A DNA stretch of 64,000 nucleotides from Mesorhizobium sp. WSM2240. Its GTDB lineage: Bacteria > Pseudomonadota > Alphaproteobacteria > Rhizobiales > Rhizobiaceae. How positions within the stretch are numbered: the first letter of the stretch is position 1; every line of letters begins with the position of its first letter. The stretch covers positions 1,550,001-1,614,000 of the forward strand of contig NZ_CP159253.1 of assembly GCF_040438645.1 (NCBI RefSeq), read 5' to 3'. Shown one piece after another: positions 42,578 to 50,059 of this stretch. The notes beneath the pieces are model-generated. The model was not told where the DNA came from. It was given only the letters and a program-made list of their open reading frames with translations, and ran no database searches. The translations under genes and the position numbers were made by a program.

Positions 42578-44957
42578 ACGGATCCTCGCCGAATGGTTCG
42601 GCCGCGCCCGGCCCAAGCAATATCCGCTGGAACGGCGGCCGGCGACCTGGGTGGTGATGGGCGGGCGCGGGGCCGGCAAGACCAGGCTCGGCGCCGAATG
42701 GGTGAACGGGCTGGTGCGCGGGTTGCCGCCTTTCACGCGGCGCGGACGCGGGTATGAGCGGATCGCGCTGGTGGGCGACACGCTGGGCGATGTGCGAGAG
42801 GTGATGATCGAGGGTCCTTCGGGCATCCTGACGATTTCGCGCGAGCCCCGGCCGCGCTTCGAGGCCGGCCGGCGCAGGCTGGTCTGGGATAGCGGCGCGG
42901 TGGCGCTGATGTTTTCGGCTGAGGATCCGGAGAGCCTGCGCGGGCCGCAATTCGACGCCGCCTGGTGCGACGAACTCGGCTGCCCGGCGGTCGACAAGGG
43001 GCCGAACCAGCCCAACGTCTTTCCCGATCCGAAATCGGCGGAGAATGCGATTCCTTATTTTTCCGGCGCAGGTAGGTCGGACCTGGCGCAGCAGCGCTTT
43101 CTCGAAGCGCATGCGAGCTACTGGGATCCTGCGGACGCGGATTTCGAGGAGGCGCACAACCCGCTGTCGCCGGTCTATGGCGGCCGCATGGTCGACATCG
43201 AACGCGTCTATGTCTGGGCGTGGGATGCGCGGCCGTTTCCCGCCTTTCCGGCGCTCGGCGACCGCTGGACCGATGGCGGCAACTGGCATTGCGGTCACTG
43301 GTTGAACGGTCGGCTCGGCAGCCCGGATGCAGGCGCACTGATCAATGCAATCCTTGCCGACCACGGATTACCTGCAGCCGACGTGGCTCACGCTGACGGC
43401 ACGCTGCACGGCTACGTCGTCGCCGATCCTTCTTCGGCGCGCGCGGCGCTGGAACCGATCGTGGAGCTGTTCGACCTCGCAGTGTGCGAGGAAGCCGAGG
43501 GTTTAGTTTTCCGGCGCAGGGGCGCTCAAAATGCGCCGCCGGCCGAGATTTCCGAACTCGTTTCGGACGGCGGCAATCCGGTGATCGAGACTGTACGCTC
43601 GCCCGACCACCAGCTTCCGGTCGAACTGGTGCTGGCGTTCCGCGAGCCTTTTGCCGAATATCAGACGGCGGCGGTGAGAAATGTCCGCTTCGGCGCGACC
43701 GGCAGCCGACAGCAGACGATCGATTTTCCCGGCGTACTGGAAACCGGGCAGGGCCGTGCGCTGCTCGACGATTGGATGCGGCGCATCTGGTCCGAACGCG
43801 AACAGGTGACGTTCGCGATTGCCGAACACCGTGCCGACATCCGGCCTGGCGCCGTTCTGCGCCTTCCGGCGGCGGAAGTGGATTCCGACTTCATCGTAAC
43901 CGAGATCGAGGATGGCCTGGTCAGGCGGGTGACGGCGCGGCAGATCGCGCGGACGCCGCCATCCCCCTGGCTCCCCTCCGGCTTCGGCCCGGTTCAGACG
44001 CAAGATTCGCTTGCCGGCAAGCCGCACGCGCTGTTTCTCGATTTGCCTTCGCGGTCCGGCTCTGCTGCGCCGCAGGACCAGTTCCGCGTCGCCGTCTGGC
44101 AGAAGCCGTGGCGGAGCCAGACCGTCCTGGCATCGCCGGAGGATACCGGCTTCGGTTTCCGCGCGGCGGTCGGCAAGCCTGCCGATCTTGGGGTGCTGGT
44201 CGAGCCGCTGCCTGCGGGCTTCGAGGGGCGGATCGACCGGGCGACGGCAATCATCATCGAGCTCTTCGACGCCGAGGCGGCGAGCGTCAGCCGGCTGCAA
44301 TTCTTGAATGGCGCCAATGCAGCCGCCATCCGCTCGACAATCGGTGCATGGGAGATCGTGCAGTTTGAGAGCGCGGAAGAAATCGAGGCGGGCGTGTGGC
44401 GGCTGAGCAATCTGCTGCGCGGCCAGCTCGGCACTTCCGACGCCATGGCGGCGGGCGCGCCGGCCGGAGCGGACTTCGTCATGCTCGACGATGCGGTGCA
44501 GCCGGCCGGGCTTCGCGCCAGCGAGGCCGGGCTTCTGCTCAATTGGCGCATCGGGCCTTCCGAGGCGGACATTTCCAGCGAGAATTTTTCCGCCCATACC
44601 GAAACCGGCGGCTTGCGCGCACGACTGCCGCTGTCGCCGGTCCATCTCCGCTGCCGGAAGAACGCGGGTGGGGCGGAGATTTCGTGGATCAGGCGCGGCA
44701 GGATCGACGCCGACGATTGGGTGCAAAGCGAAATCCCGCTCGGCGAGGAGCGGGAAGATTACCGGATCGAGATCGCCGCGGCCGGCGGGCCGGTCGTCCG
44801 GACAGCGTTGTCGCCGGAACAGAACTGGCAATACCCCTCGGTCGACATCTTGGCCGATTTCGGCGGCTTGCCGGTCGAGATCGACGTCACCGTCAGACAG
44901 CTCAGCGCCGCCGCGGGCTGGGGGATTCCGGCGACGCGCCGTTTCATCCTCTCATAA
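42468..44957 (+). CDS. chimera: large-terminase ATPase half fused in frame to C-terminal half of GTA baseplate megatron (g15-like)
   Basis: One open frame of 829 codons. Residues 1-168 match a GTA/phage large terminase: IPKEQVERILAEWFGRARPKQ, Walker A GGRGAGKT (near 66) and the Walker B region FDAAWCDEL (near 163-170). At about 42972-42978 (GAACTCG) similarity changes to the end of the GTA TIM-barrel domain of the megatron: LGCPAVDKGPNQPNVF, DPKSAENAIPYFS. The rest is its tail domain and C-terminal domain (DGTLHGYVVAD, IVELFDLAVCEE, FREPFAEYQTA, then SNLLRGQLGTSDAMA). The terminase nuclease domain, portal, protease, capsid and most tail genes that lie between them in RcGTA are missing. Start ATG 42468 is inferred; the frame is open upstream. 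Confidence 0.85.
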   Translation: MTNSPQCSNGSTNELSNLPRLTQNGWAAANIPKEQVERILAEWFGRARPKQYPLERRPATWVVMGGRGAGKTRLGAEWVNGLVRGLPPFTRRGRGYERIALVGDTLGDVREVMIEGPSGILTISREPRPRFEAGRRRLVWDSGAVALMFSAEDPESLRGPQFDAAWCDELGCPAVDKGPNQPNVFPDPKSAENAIPYFSGAGRSDLAQQRFLEAHASYWDPADADFEEAHNPLSPVYGGRMVDIERVYVWAWDARPFPAFPALGDRWTDGGNWHCGHWLNGRLGSPDAGALINAILADHGLPAADVAHADGTLHGYVVADPSSARAALEPIVELFDLAVCEEAEGLVFRRRGAQNAPPAEISELVSDGGNPVIETVRSPDHQLPVELVLAFREPFAEYQTAAVRNVRFGATGSRQQTIDFPGVLETGQGRALLDDWMRRIWSEREQVTFAIAEHRADIRPGAVLRLPAAEVDSDFIVTEIEDGLVRRVTARQIARTPPSPWLPSGFGPVQTQDSLAGKPHALFLDLPSRSGSAAPQDQFRVAVWQKPWRSQTVLASPEDTGFGFRAAVGKPADLGVLVEPLPAGFEGRIDRATAIIIELFDAEAASVSRLQFLNGANAAAIRSTIGAWEIVQFESAEEIEAGVWRLSNLLRGQLGTSDAMAAGAPAGADFVMLDDAVQPAGLRASEAGLLLNWRIGPSEADISSENFSAHTETGGLRARLPLSPVHLRCRKNAGGAEISWIRRGRIDADDWVQSEIPLGEEREDYRIEIAAAGGPVVRTALSPEQNWQYPSVDILADFGGLPVEIDVTVRQLSAAAGWGIPATRRFILS

Positions 44958-44997
44958 TCAGATTTTCACAATTTGCCTCAACCAACAGGAGCATTTC

Positions 44998-45204
44998 ATG
45001 ACCGCAAGCAAACCCTGGTACCTGTCGCGCACCATCTGGGCGTCGCTGGTGACGATCCTCACTGCCGCGATGGGCCTGATGGGCATGTCCGGAGCCGGGA
45101 TCGACGATGCCGCGCTGACCGATGCGGTGCTGCAGGCGGTCACAGCGCTGGCTGGCGTGATCGCAATCTTCGGCCGGCTTTCGGCCAAGGACAGGATCGG
45201 GTGA
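44998..45204 (+). CDS. small membrane protein, possibly holin-like, at end of GTA remnant
   Basis: A 68-residue protein with two hydrophobic segments (TIWASLVTILTAAMGLMGM and AVLQAVTALAGVIAIFG) separated by a short acidic loop, and a charged C-terminus (RLSAKDRIG). ACAGGAGC precedes its ATG. Size and topology suit a class II holin-like protein, and such genes often follow the megatron gene in phage-like clusters. It starts 41 bases after the chimera. Function is inferred. Confidence 0.65.
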   Translation: MTASKPWYLSRTIWASLVTILTAAMGLMGMSGAGIDDAALTDAVLQAVTALAGVIAIFGRLSAKDRIG

Positions 45205-45310
45205 GGGGCAGGCAGGCGGCATCGGATCGGCTCGCGCCCCGCTTGACGCCGCCCCTGGGCTGTTTGACTGTTCATTCCATGTTCAGCAGGCTTGGGTTAG
45301 AACCGGCGGC

Positions 45311-45607
45311 ATGAAAACGCTACGTTCCATACGCTGGTCCGCAACGCTCGCGCTCTGCGCGGCGATGGCCGCCACGCAAGCTCCGGCCACGCCGCTCGAG
45401 GCGCCGGAGCAGGCGGAGCCGACGATCATGGCCCAGACCGACTGCTACGCGATCGGCCAGCAGGTCGCTGCGCAGAGCGGCGGCACGCTGGCGCGGGCAA
45501 GTTCGTCGAGCCAGGGCGGACGGCCCGTTTGCGTAATCGTCGTGCTCGTGCCGGGCAAGGAAGGACAGCGCCCGCGGCGGCGGGAAATCGTCGTTCCGGC
45601 CGACTGA
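45311..45607 (+). CDS. feuN: FeuN-like small periplasmic modulator
   Basis: A 98-residue protein with a signal peptide (SATLALCAAMAATQAPA) and a mature part of about 75 residues: TDCYAIGQQVAAQSGG, then RPVCVIVVLVPGKEGQRPRRRE. It contains two Cys (near 45 and 73), probably a disulfide. It lies directly before feuP, the position of FeuN, which in Sinorhizobium meliloti is a small periplasmic protein restraining FeuQ. Identity rests on position, size and export; sequence identity was not checked. Confidence 0.65.
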   Translation: MKTLRSIRWSATLALCAAMAATQAPATPLEAPEQAEPTIMAQTDCYAIGQQVAAQSGGTLARASSSSQGGRPVCVIVVLVPGKEGQRPRRREIVVPAD

Positions 45608-45678
45608 CCGGTCGCTGTTTCCCCGATGCGAAAAGCCTCTTATACCTGAAGCTTCTGCAGCAACGAGCACGTGATTCC

Positions 45679-46344
45679 ATGCGGATACTCGTCGTCGAGG
45701 ATGACAAGGACCTGAACCGGCAGCTTGCCGAAGCGCTGACGGATGCAGGCTATGTCGTCGACAAGGCTTTTGACGGCGAGGAGGGCCACTTCCTCGGTGA
45801 TACCGAACCATACGACGCCGTGGTGCTCGACATCGGCCTGCCGCAGATGGACGGCATCAGCGTGGTCGAGCGCTGGCGGCGCGGCGGCCGCAAGATGCCG
45901 GTGCTGATCCTGACGGCGCGCGACCGCTGGAGCGACAAGGTGTCGGGCATCGACGCCGGCGCCGACGACTACGTGACCAAGCCTTTCCATATCGAGGAAG
46001 TGCTGGCCAGGGTGAGGGCGCTGATCCGCCGCGCCGCCGGCCATGCTTCGTCGGAACTGTCCTGCGGGCCGCTGCGGCTCGACACCAAGGCTTCCAAGGC
46101 AGACGTCAACGGCGTGCCGCTGAAACTCACCTCGCATGAATTCCGGCTGCTGGCCTATCTGATGCACCATATGGGCGAGGTGGTGTCGCGCACCGAACTG
46201 GTCGAGCATCTCTACGATCAGGATTTCGACCGCGATTCCAACACGATCGAGGTCTTCGTCGGTCGCCTGCGCCGGAAGATGGGCATCGACATGATCGAGA
46301 CGGTGCGCGGCATGGGGTACCGCATGCGCGAGCCGGAGGCGTGA
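45679..46344 (+). CDS. feuP: FeuP response regulator
   Basis: A 221-residue OmpR-family regulator. The receiver has MRILVVEDDKDL, the phosphoacceptor Asp in VVLDIGLPQMDG (near 51), a Thr in LTARDRWSDKV and Lys in YVTKPFH. The winged-helix output (about 125-218) ends RGMGYRMREPEA. The sequence pattern and the preceding FeuN-like gene and following kinase identify it as FeuP, which controls cyclic glucan export and osmoadaptation in rhizobia. ATG 45679 is the family start. Confidence 0.85.
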   Translation: MRILVVEDDKDLNRQLAEALTDAGYVVDKAFDGEEGHFLGDTEPYDAVVLDIGLPQMDGISVVERWRRGGRKMPVLILTARDRWSDKVSGIDAGADDYVTKPFHIEEVLARVRALIRRAAGHASSELSCGPLRLDTKASKADVNGVPLKLTSHEFRLLAYLMHHMGEVVSRTELVEHLYDQDFDRDSNTIEVFVGRLRRKMGIDMIETVRGMGYRMREPEA

Positions 46345-46387
46345 CGGACGCAGCTTCAAGCAGGCGCCCCGACGGCGAGCGACGCCG

Positions 46388-47758
46388 ATGAATTTTGGAC
46401 CGCGCTCGCTGACCTTCCGCGTCATCGCCTTCTCCACGGTATGGGCGATCGTTGCGCTGGTCGTCATCTACACGGTCATCGCTGCACTTTACCGCCAGAC
46501 CAGCGAACGCGGCTTCGACAGCCTGCTTTCGGCGCATCTGTTCAATCTGATCGGCTCGGTCGGCGTTTCGGCTTCGGGCGAACTGACCGGCGGCCCCAAT
46601 CTCGGCGATCTGCGCTTCTCACGGCCGAATTCGGGCTGGTACTGGGCCGTCGAGCCGGTCTCGCGCGGCCTGACGGGCGAATTGCGCTCGCCGTCCATGA
46701 CGCGGGCGGTTCCCTCGCCGAGCGCGCAGCAGGCGCCCTTCAACATCGATTTCCAGCGAAATTATGCGATCGAGGGCATCGAGGGGGAGGAGCTGGAGGT
46801 TCTCGAAAGCGAGTTCGTGCTCGATGCGCAGAACCGCGTCGCCCGTTTCAGGGTGATGGGCAACCGCAGTGAACTCGAGGAGGAGATCGCCATCTTCGAG
46901 TGGCGCCTGTTCACTTATCTCTCGCTGTTCGGCTTCGGCATGATCGCCATCAACGCGGCCGCAATCCTGCTGGGGCTGCGGCCGCTGAGACGGGTTCGCG
47001 CTTCGCTGGCTCTGGTGCGGCAAGGCACGGCGCAGCGGCTGGACGGCCGCTTTCCCGCGGAGATCGAGCCGCTGGCCAACGAGACCAATGCGCTGATCGA
47101 GAACAACCGCCGCATCGTCGAGCGCTCGCGCACCCAGGTCGGCAATCTCGCCCATTCTCTGAAGACGCCGCTGGCCGTGCTGTTGAACGAAGGCCGCGCA
47201 CTCGGCGGCGACAAGGGCCGACTGATCGCCGCCCAGGCGGCGTCGATGCAGAGCCAGGTGGATCACTATCTGCAGCGCGCCCGCGTCGCCGCCCAGCGCG
47301 ACAGCGTAGTCTATCGCACGCCGGTCGGGCCCCTGCTCAAGCGCATGGCGCGGGTGATGGAAAAGCTGAACCCCAGGACAAAACTCTCGCTGCGCCTGCC
47401 GGCAACGGATGTGATTTTCGCCGGCGAGCGCGAGGATCTCGAGGAGATCGTCGGCAATCTTCTCGAAAACGCGATGAAATGGGCGCGCAGCGCGGTGACA
47501 ATTTCAGCCGAGCTGCTGGAGGACGGCGCCTCCAGCATGTTCGCCATCTCGATCGAAGATGACGGGCCGGGCATTCCCGAAGAGAAGGCGCGCGAGGCGC
47601 TGAAGCGCGGCCGGCGCCTGGACGAAACCAAGCCGGGCACCGGGCTGGGCCTTGCCATCGTCGCCGACCTGGTCAACGAATATGGCGGCCGGCTGCTGCT
47701 GGAGCGGTCCGCCATAGGCGGCCTGAAGGCGATCGTTCAGCTGCGCAGCGTCCAGTAG
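46388..47758 (+). CDS. feuQ: FeuQ sensor histidine kinase
   Basis: A 456-residue membrane kinase. Two membrane segments (about 12-34 and 176-198) flank a ~140-residue periplasmic sensor domain (NLIGSVGVSASGELTGG...). The HisKA motif is the PhoQ-like LAHSLKTPLAVLLNEG (His near 256); the ATPase domain has NLLENAMKWA, IEDDGPGIPEEKA and GTGLGLAIVADLV. Partner of FeuP; its signalling would be restrained by the FeuN-like protein. Starts 43 bases after feuP with no terminator between. Confidence 0.85.
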   Translation: MNFGPRSLTFRVIAFSTVWAIVALVVIYTVIAALYRQTSERGFDSLLSAHLFNLIGSVGVSASGELTGGPNLGDLRFSRPNSGWYWAVEPVSRGLTGELRSPSMTRAVPSPSAQQAPFNIDFQRNYAIEGIEGEELEVLESEFVLDAQNRVARFRVMGNRSELEEEIAIFEWRLFTYLSLFGFGMIAINAAAILLGLRPLRRVRASLALVRQGTAQRLDGRFPAEIEPLANETNALIENNRRIVERSRTQVGNLAHSLKTPLAVLLNEGRALGGDKGRLIAAQAASMQSQVDHYLQRARVAAQRDSVVYRTPVGPLLKRMARVMEKLNPRTKLSLRLPATDVIFAGEREDLEEIVGNLLENAMKWARSAVTISAELLEDGASSMFAISIEDDGPGIPEEKAREALKRGRRLDETKPGTGLGLAIVADLVNEYGGRLLLERSAIGGLKAIVQLRSVQ

Positions 47759-47870
47759 AGATTTTGCATATGCTTGCCGCCTCATCGCCGGCCAAATTTC
47801 GGCCAAACATAGTCACTATCGCAACGCCACTTCTTTGCGGTTGCGGCATTTTTCTCTATTGGTGATTTGC

Positions 47871-48329
47871 ATGAACATTCGCGCGGCGTTGGTTGCCGGA
47901 ATGCTTGCCGTATCCGGTTGCACCACGACAGGGCTGGGCGACAGCAAGGTGGTCTCGGCCGCGGGCGGACTGGCCGACAAGATAACCGGCGGGGACGACG
48001 GCAGCGGCAAGGTGGCGGCAACGATCATCGCCGCGATGAACGGCGGACTTGTCGGGGGGCAGATCGGCGCGGGGTTGGATGAACGCGACCGGCGCATCGC
48101 ACTCGAAGCCGAGTACCGCGCGCTCGAATACACGCAAAGCGGCCAGCCCGCGACCTGGAAGAGCGACCGGTCGGGCCGGTATGGCACGGTGGTCGCGGCG
48201 CAGCCCTATCGCGTAGGCTCGCAGGACTGCCGCCAGTATAGCCATACGGTGTACTTCTCCGGTCAGTCGCGCAATGCGCGCGGCACAGCCTGCCGCAATC
48301 CGGACGGGAGCTGGACGCCGCTGACGTAG
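47871..48329 (+). CDS. outer-membrane lipoprotein, RT0821/Lpp0805 (17-kDa antigen-like) family
   Basis: A 152-residue protein. A lipoprotein signal ends at LAVSGC (lipidated Cys near 18). The glycine-zipper-like middle (AAMNGGLVGGQIGAGLDERDR) matches the 17-kDa surface antigen family, then RALEYTQSGQPATWKS and the conserved YRVGSQDCRQYSHTVY and ARGTACRNPDGSW. Likely located in the outer membrane; function unknown. ATG 47871 is the better start; an earlier one lacks the signal. Confidence 0.88.
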   Translation: MNIRAALVAGMLAVSGCTTTGLGDSKVVSAAGGLADKITGGDDGSGKVAATIIAAMNGGLVGGQIGAGLDERDRRIALEAEYRALEYTQSGQPATWKSDRSGRYGTVVAAQPYRVGSQDCRQYSHTVYFSGQSRNARGTACRNPDGSWTPLT

Positions 48330-48331
48330 TT

Positions 48332-48420
48332 AGATTCAGGTGAGGCCGGCTTGCAATGCCGGCTTCCCGCGCTTCCGGAGTTGAAATCCGGCGCATCTCT
48401 GGCTGACGCCCTGCCATAAC
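48332..48420. repeat. dispersed palindromic element, second copy
   Basis: GATTCAGGTGAGGCCGGC and CTTGCAATGCC, then CCCGCGCTTCCGGAG, share the start of the element at 12081-12209 (GATTCGGGTGAGGCC, CGCGCTTCCGG). The right arm is degenerate. It separates the lipoprotein gene from the ccm operon. Confidence 0.55.
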
Positions 48421-48482
48421 CGTCAATCAGCCGCAGGCCGGCAATGTTGGCAGGCAGGCCGGCGCTGGCTATTGAGATTACC

Positions 48483-49613
48483 ATGCTGTTCTGGATCGTT
48501 GCCGCATTGTTGACCTTCGGCGCCAGCCTGGCGGTCCTGCTGCCGCTGGCCAGCCGGCCGAAAGCCGATTCGACCGACGCGCATGATCTCGAGGTCTATC
48601 GCGACCAGCTGTTGGAGGTCGACCGCGACGCCGCACGCGGGCTGATCGGCGACGCCGAGGCCGAGCAGGCGCGCGCCGAGATCGGGAGGCGCATCCTTCG
48701 CCTCGACGCCGGCAAGTCGGCCAACGCTCCGCGCTTCGCCGGGGCAGGGCGGGTCATCGGGGCGGCCGCCGTTCTGGCGGTCCCGCTGATAAGCTGGGGC
48801 ATCTATGCGACGATCGGCTCGCCAGACATTCCGTCGCAGCCGCTCGAGCAAAGGCTGGCGAAGAACCCGGCCGAAAGCTCGGTCGACGAACTCGTGGCGC
48901 GCGCCGAGGCGCATCTTGCCGCCAACCCGGCGGACGGGCGCGGCTGGGACGTGCTGGCGCCGATCTACCTGCGCACCGGCCGCTCCGCTGAGGCGGTGAC
49001 CGCCTATCGCAATGCTATCCGCCTGCTGGGCGCGACCGCCGACCGGGAAGCCGGCCTTGGCGAGGCGATTATGAGCGCGGCCGGCGGCATCGTTTCGGCG
49101 GAATCGCAAGGAGCATTCGAGCGGGCGCTGGCTCTCGAAGCCGGCCATCCGAAGGCGCGCTACTACCTGGCGGTGGCCCTAGCCCAGGAAGGCAAGATTG
49201 CACAAGCGCGGGCGGCGTGGCGCGCCCTGGCCGACGGGCTGCCGGAAGATTCACCCTGGCGCGAGGCGGTCGAACAGGCGATCGCGGCAGCCGGCAGCCG
49301 CGTGGCGGCCGGCGAAAGCGGCGAGGCGGCGGGTCCCAGCCAGGAAGACATCGACCAGGCGGCTGAAATGCCGGCCGCCGACCGGACCGCGATGATCGAG
49401 ACCATGGTCGCGGGGCTGGATGAAAGACTGCGGCAAAATCCGCAGGATCCGGAAGGTTGGACGCGGCTGGTGCGTTCCTACATGGTGCTGGGCAAGCCCG
49501 ACCAGGCCAAGGACGCGCTCGACCGCGGACTGAAGGCGCTGGGGCCGGCCACGGAAGAGGGCAAAAAATTCGCCGAATTTGCCGCAACGCTCGGCGTGGC
49601 GGCGACGGAGTAG
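48483..49613 (+). CDS. ccmI: CcmI (CycH) cytochrome c maturation protein
   Basis: A 376-residue inner-membrane protein. Two N-terminal membrane segments (LFWIVAALLTFGASLAVLLPL and VIGAAAVLAVPLISWGIY) flank a short cytoplasmic loop (DLEVYRDQLLEVDRDAARGL, a CcmI hallmark). The C-terminal periplasmic part has TPR repeats (GRGWDVLAPIYLRTGRSAEAVTAY, DPEGWTRLVRSYMVLGKPDQA) that hold apocytochrome c for haem ligation. It is first in the ccmI-ccmE-ccmF-ccmH operon. ATG 48483 is the family start. Confidence 0.95.
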   Translation: MLFWIVAALLTFGASLAVLLPLASRPKADSTDAHDLEVYRDQLLEVDRDAARGLIGDAEAEQARAEIGRRILRLDAGKSANAPRFAGAGRVIGAAAVLAVPLISWGIYATIGSPDIPSQPLEQRLAKNPAESSVDELVARAEAHLAANPADGRGWDVLAPIYLRTGRSAEAVTAYRNAIRLLGATADREAGLGEAIMSAAGGIVSAESQGAFERALALEAGHPKARYYLAVALAQEGKIAQARAAWRALADGLPEDSPWREAVEQAIAAAGSRVAAGESGEAAGPSQEDIDQAAEMPAADRTAMIETMVAGLDERLRQNPQDPEGWTRLVRSYMVLGKPDQAKDALDRGLKALGPATEEGKKFAEFAATLGVAATE

Positions 49614-49619
49614 CAACGG

Positions 49620-50054
49620 ATGACGCGAAAACAGAAACGCCTGTCGGTGATCGCCGGCGCACTCGCATTTCTGGGCGCTGCGACGGGATTGACCTTTTAT
49701 GCGCTCGGCCAGAAAGCGTCGTTCTTCTATATGCCGGCCGATTTGCAGGCGGCAACGCTGGAGCCGGGGCAGCGGATCAGGCTGGGCGGCCTGGTCGAGA
49801 AGGGCACGATCGTGCGGGGGCAGGGAACGGAGGTCACCTTCTCGGTAACCGACATGGAAAGCTCCGTTCCCGTGACGTATGTCGGCATCCTGCCGGACCT
49901 GTTCCGCGAGGAGCAGGGCGTCATCACCGAGGGCAGTTTCTCGCCGTCCGGGGTATTCGTCGCGGACTCGGTGCTGGCCAAGCATGACGAAACCTATATG
50001 CCGAAAGAGGTCGCCGACAGCCTGAAGGCCAAAGGCGTCTGGCAGGAGAATTGA
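49620..50054 (+). CDS. ccmE: CcmE (CycJ) haem chaperone
   Basis: A 144-residue protein with an N-terminal anchor (LSVIAGALAFLGAATGLTFYAL). The periplasmic beta-barrel (OB fold) has LGGLVEKGTIVRG and FSVTDMESSVPVTYVGILPDLFREEQG. The haem-binding His lies in VLAKHDETYMPKEV, with the expected following Tyr. It carries haem to CcmF. Its start is 6 bases after ccmI. Confidence 0.97.
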   Translation: MTRKQKRLSVIAGALAFLGAATGLTFYALGQKASFFYMPADLQAATLEPGQRIRLGGLVEKGTIVRGQGTEVTFSVTDMESSVPVTYVGILPDLFREEQGVITEGSFSPSGVFVADSVLAKHDETYMPKEVADSLKAKGVWQEN

Positions 50055-50059
50055 GCGGC

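Noticed and set aside
43503-44831. 442-codon open frame antisense to the megatron part of the chimera
   Set aside because: Shadow of the real frame; the sense strand matches a known family.
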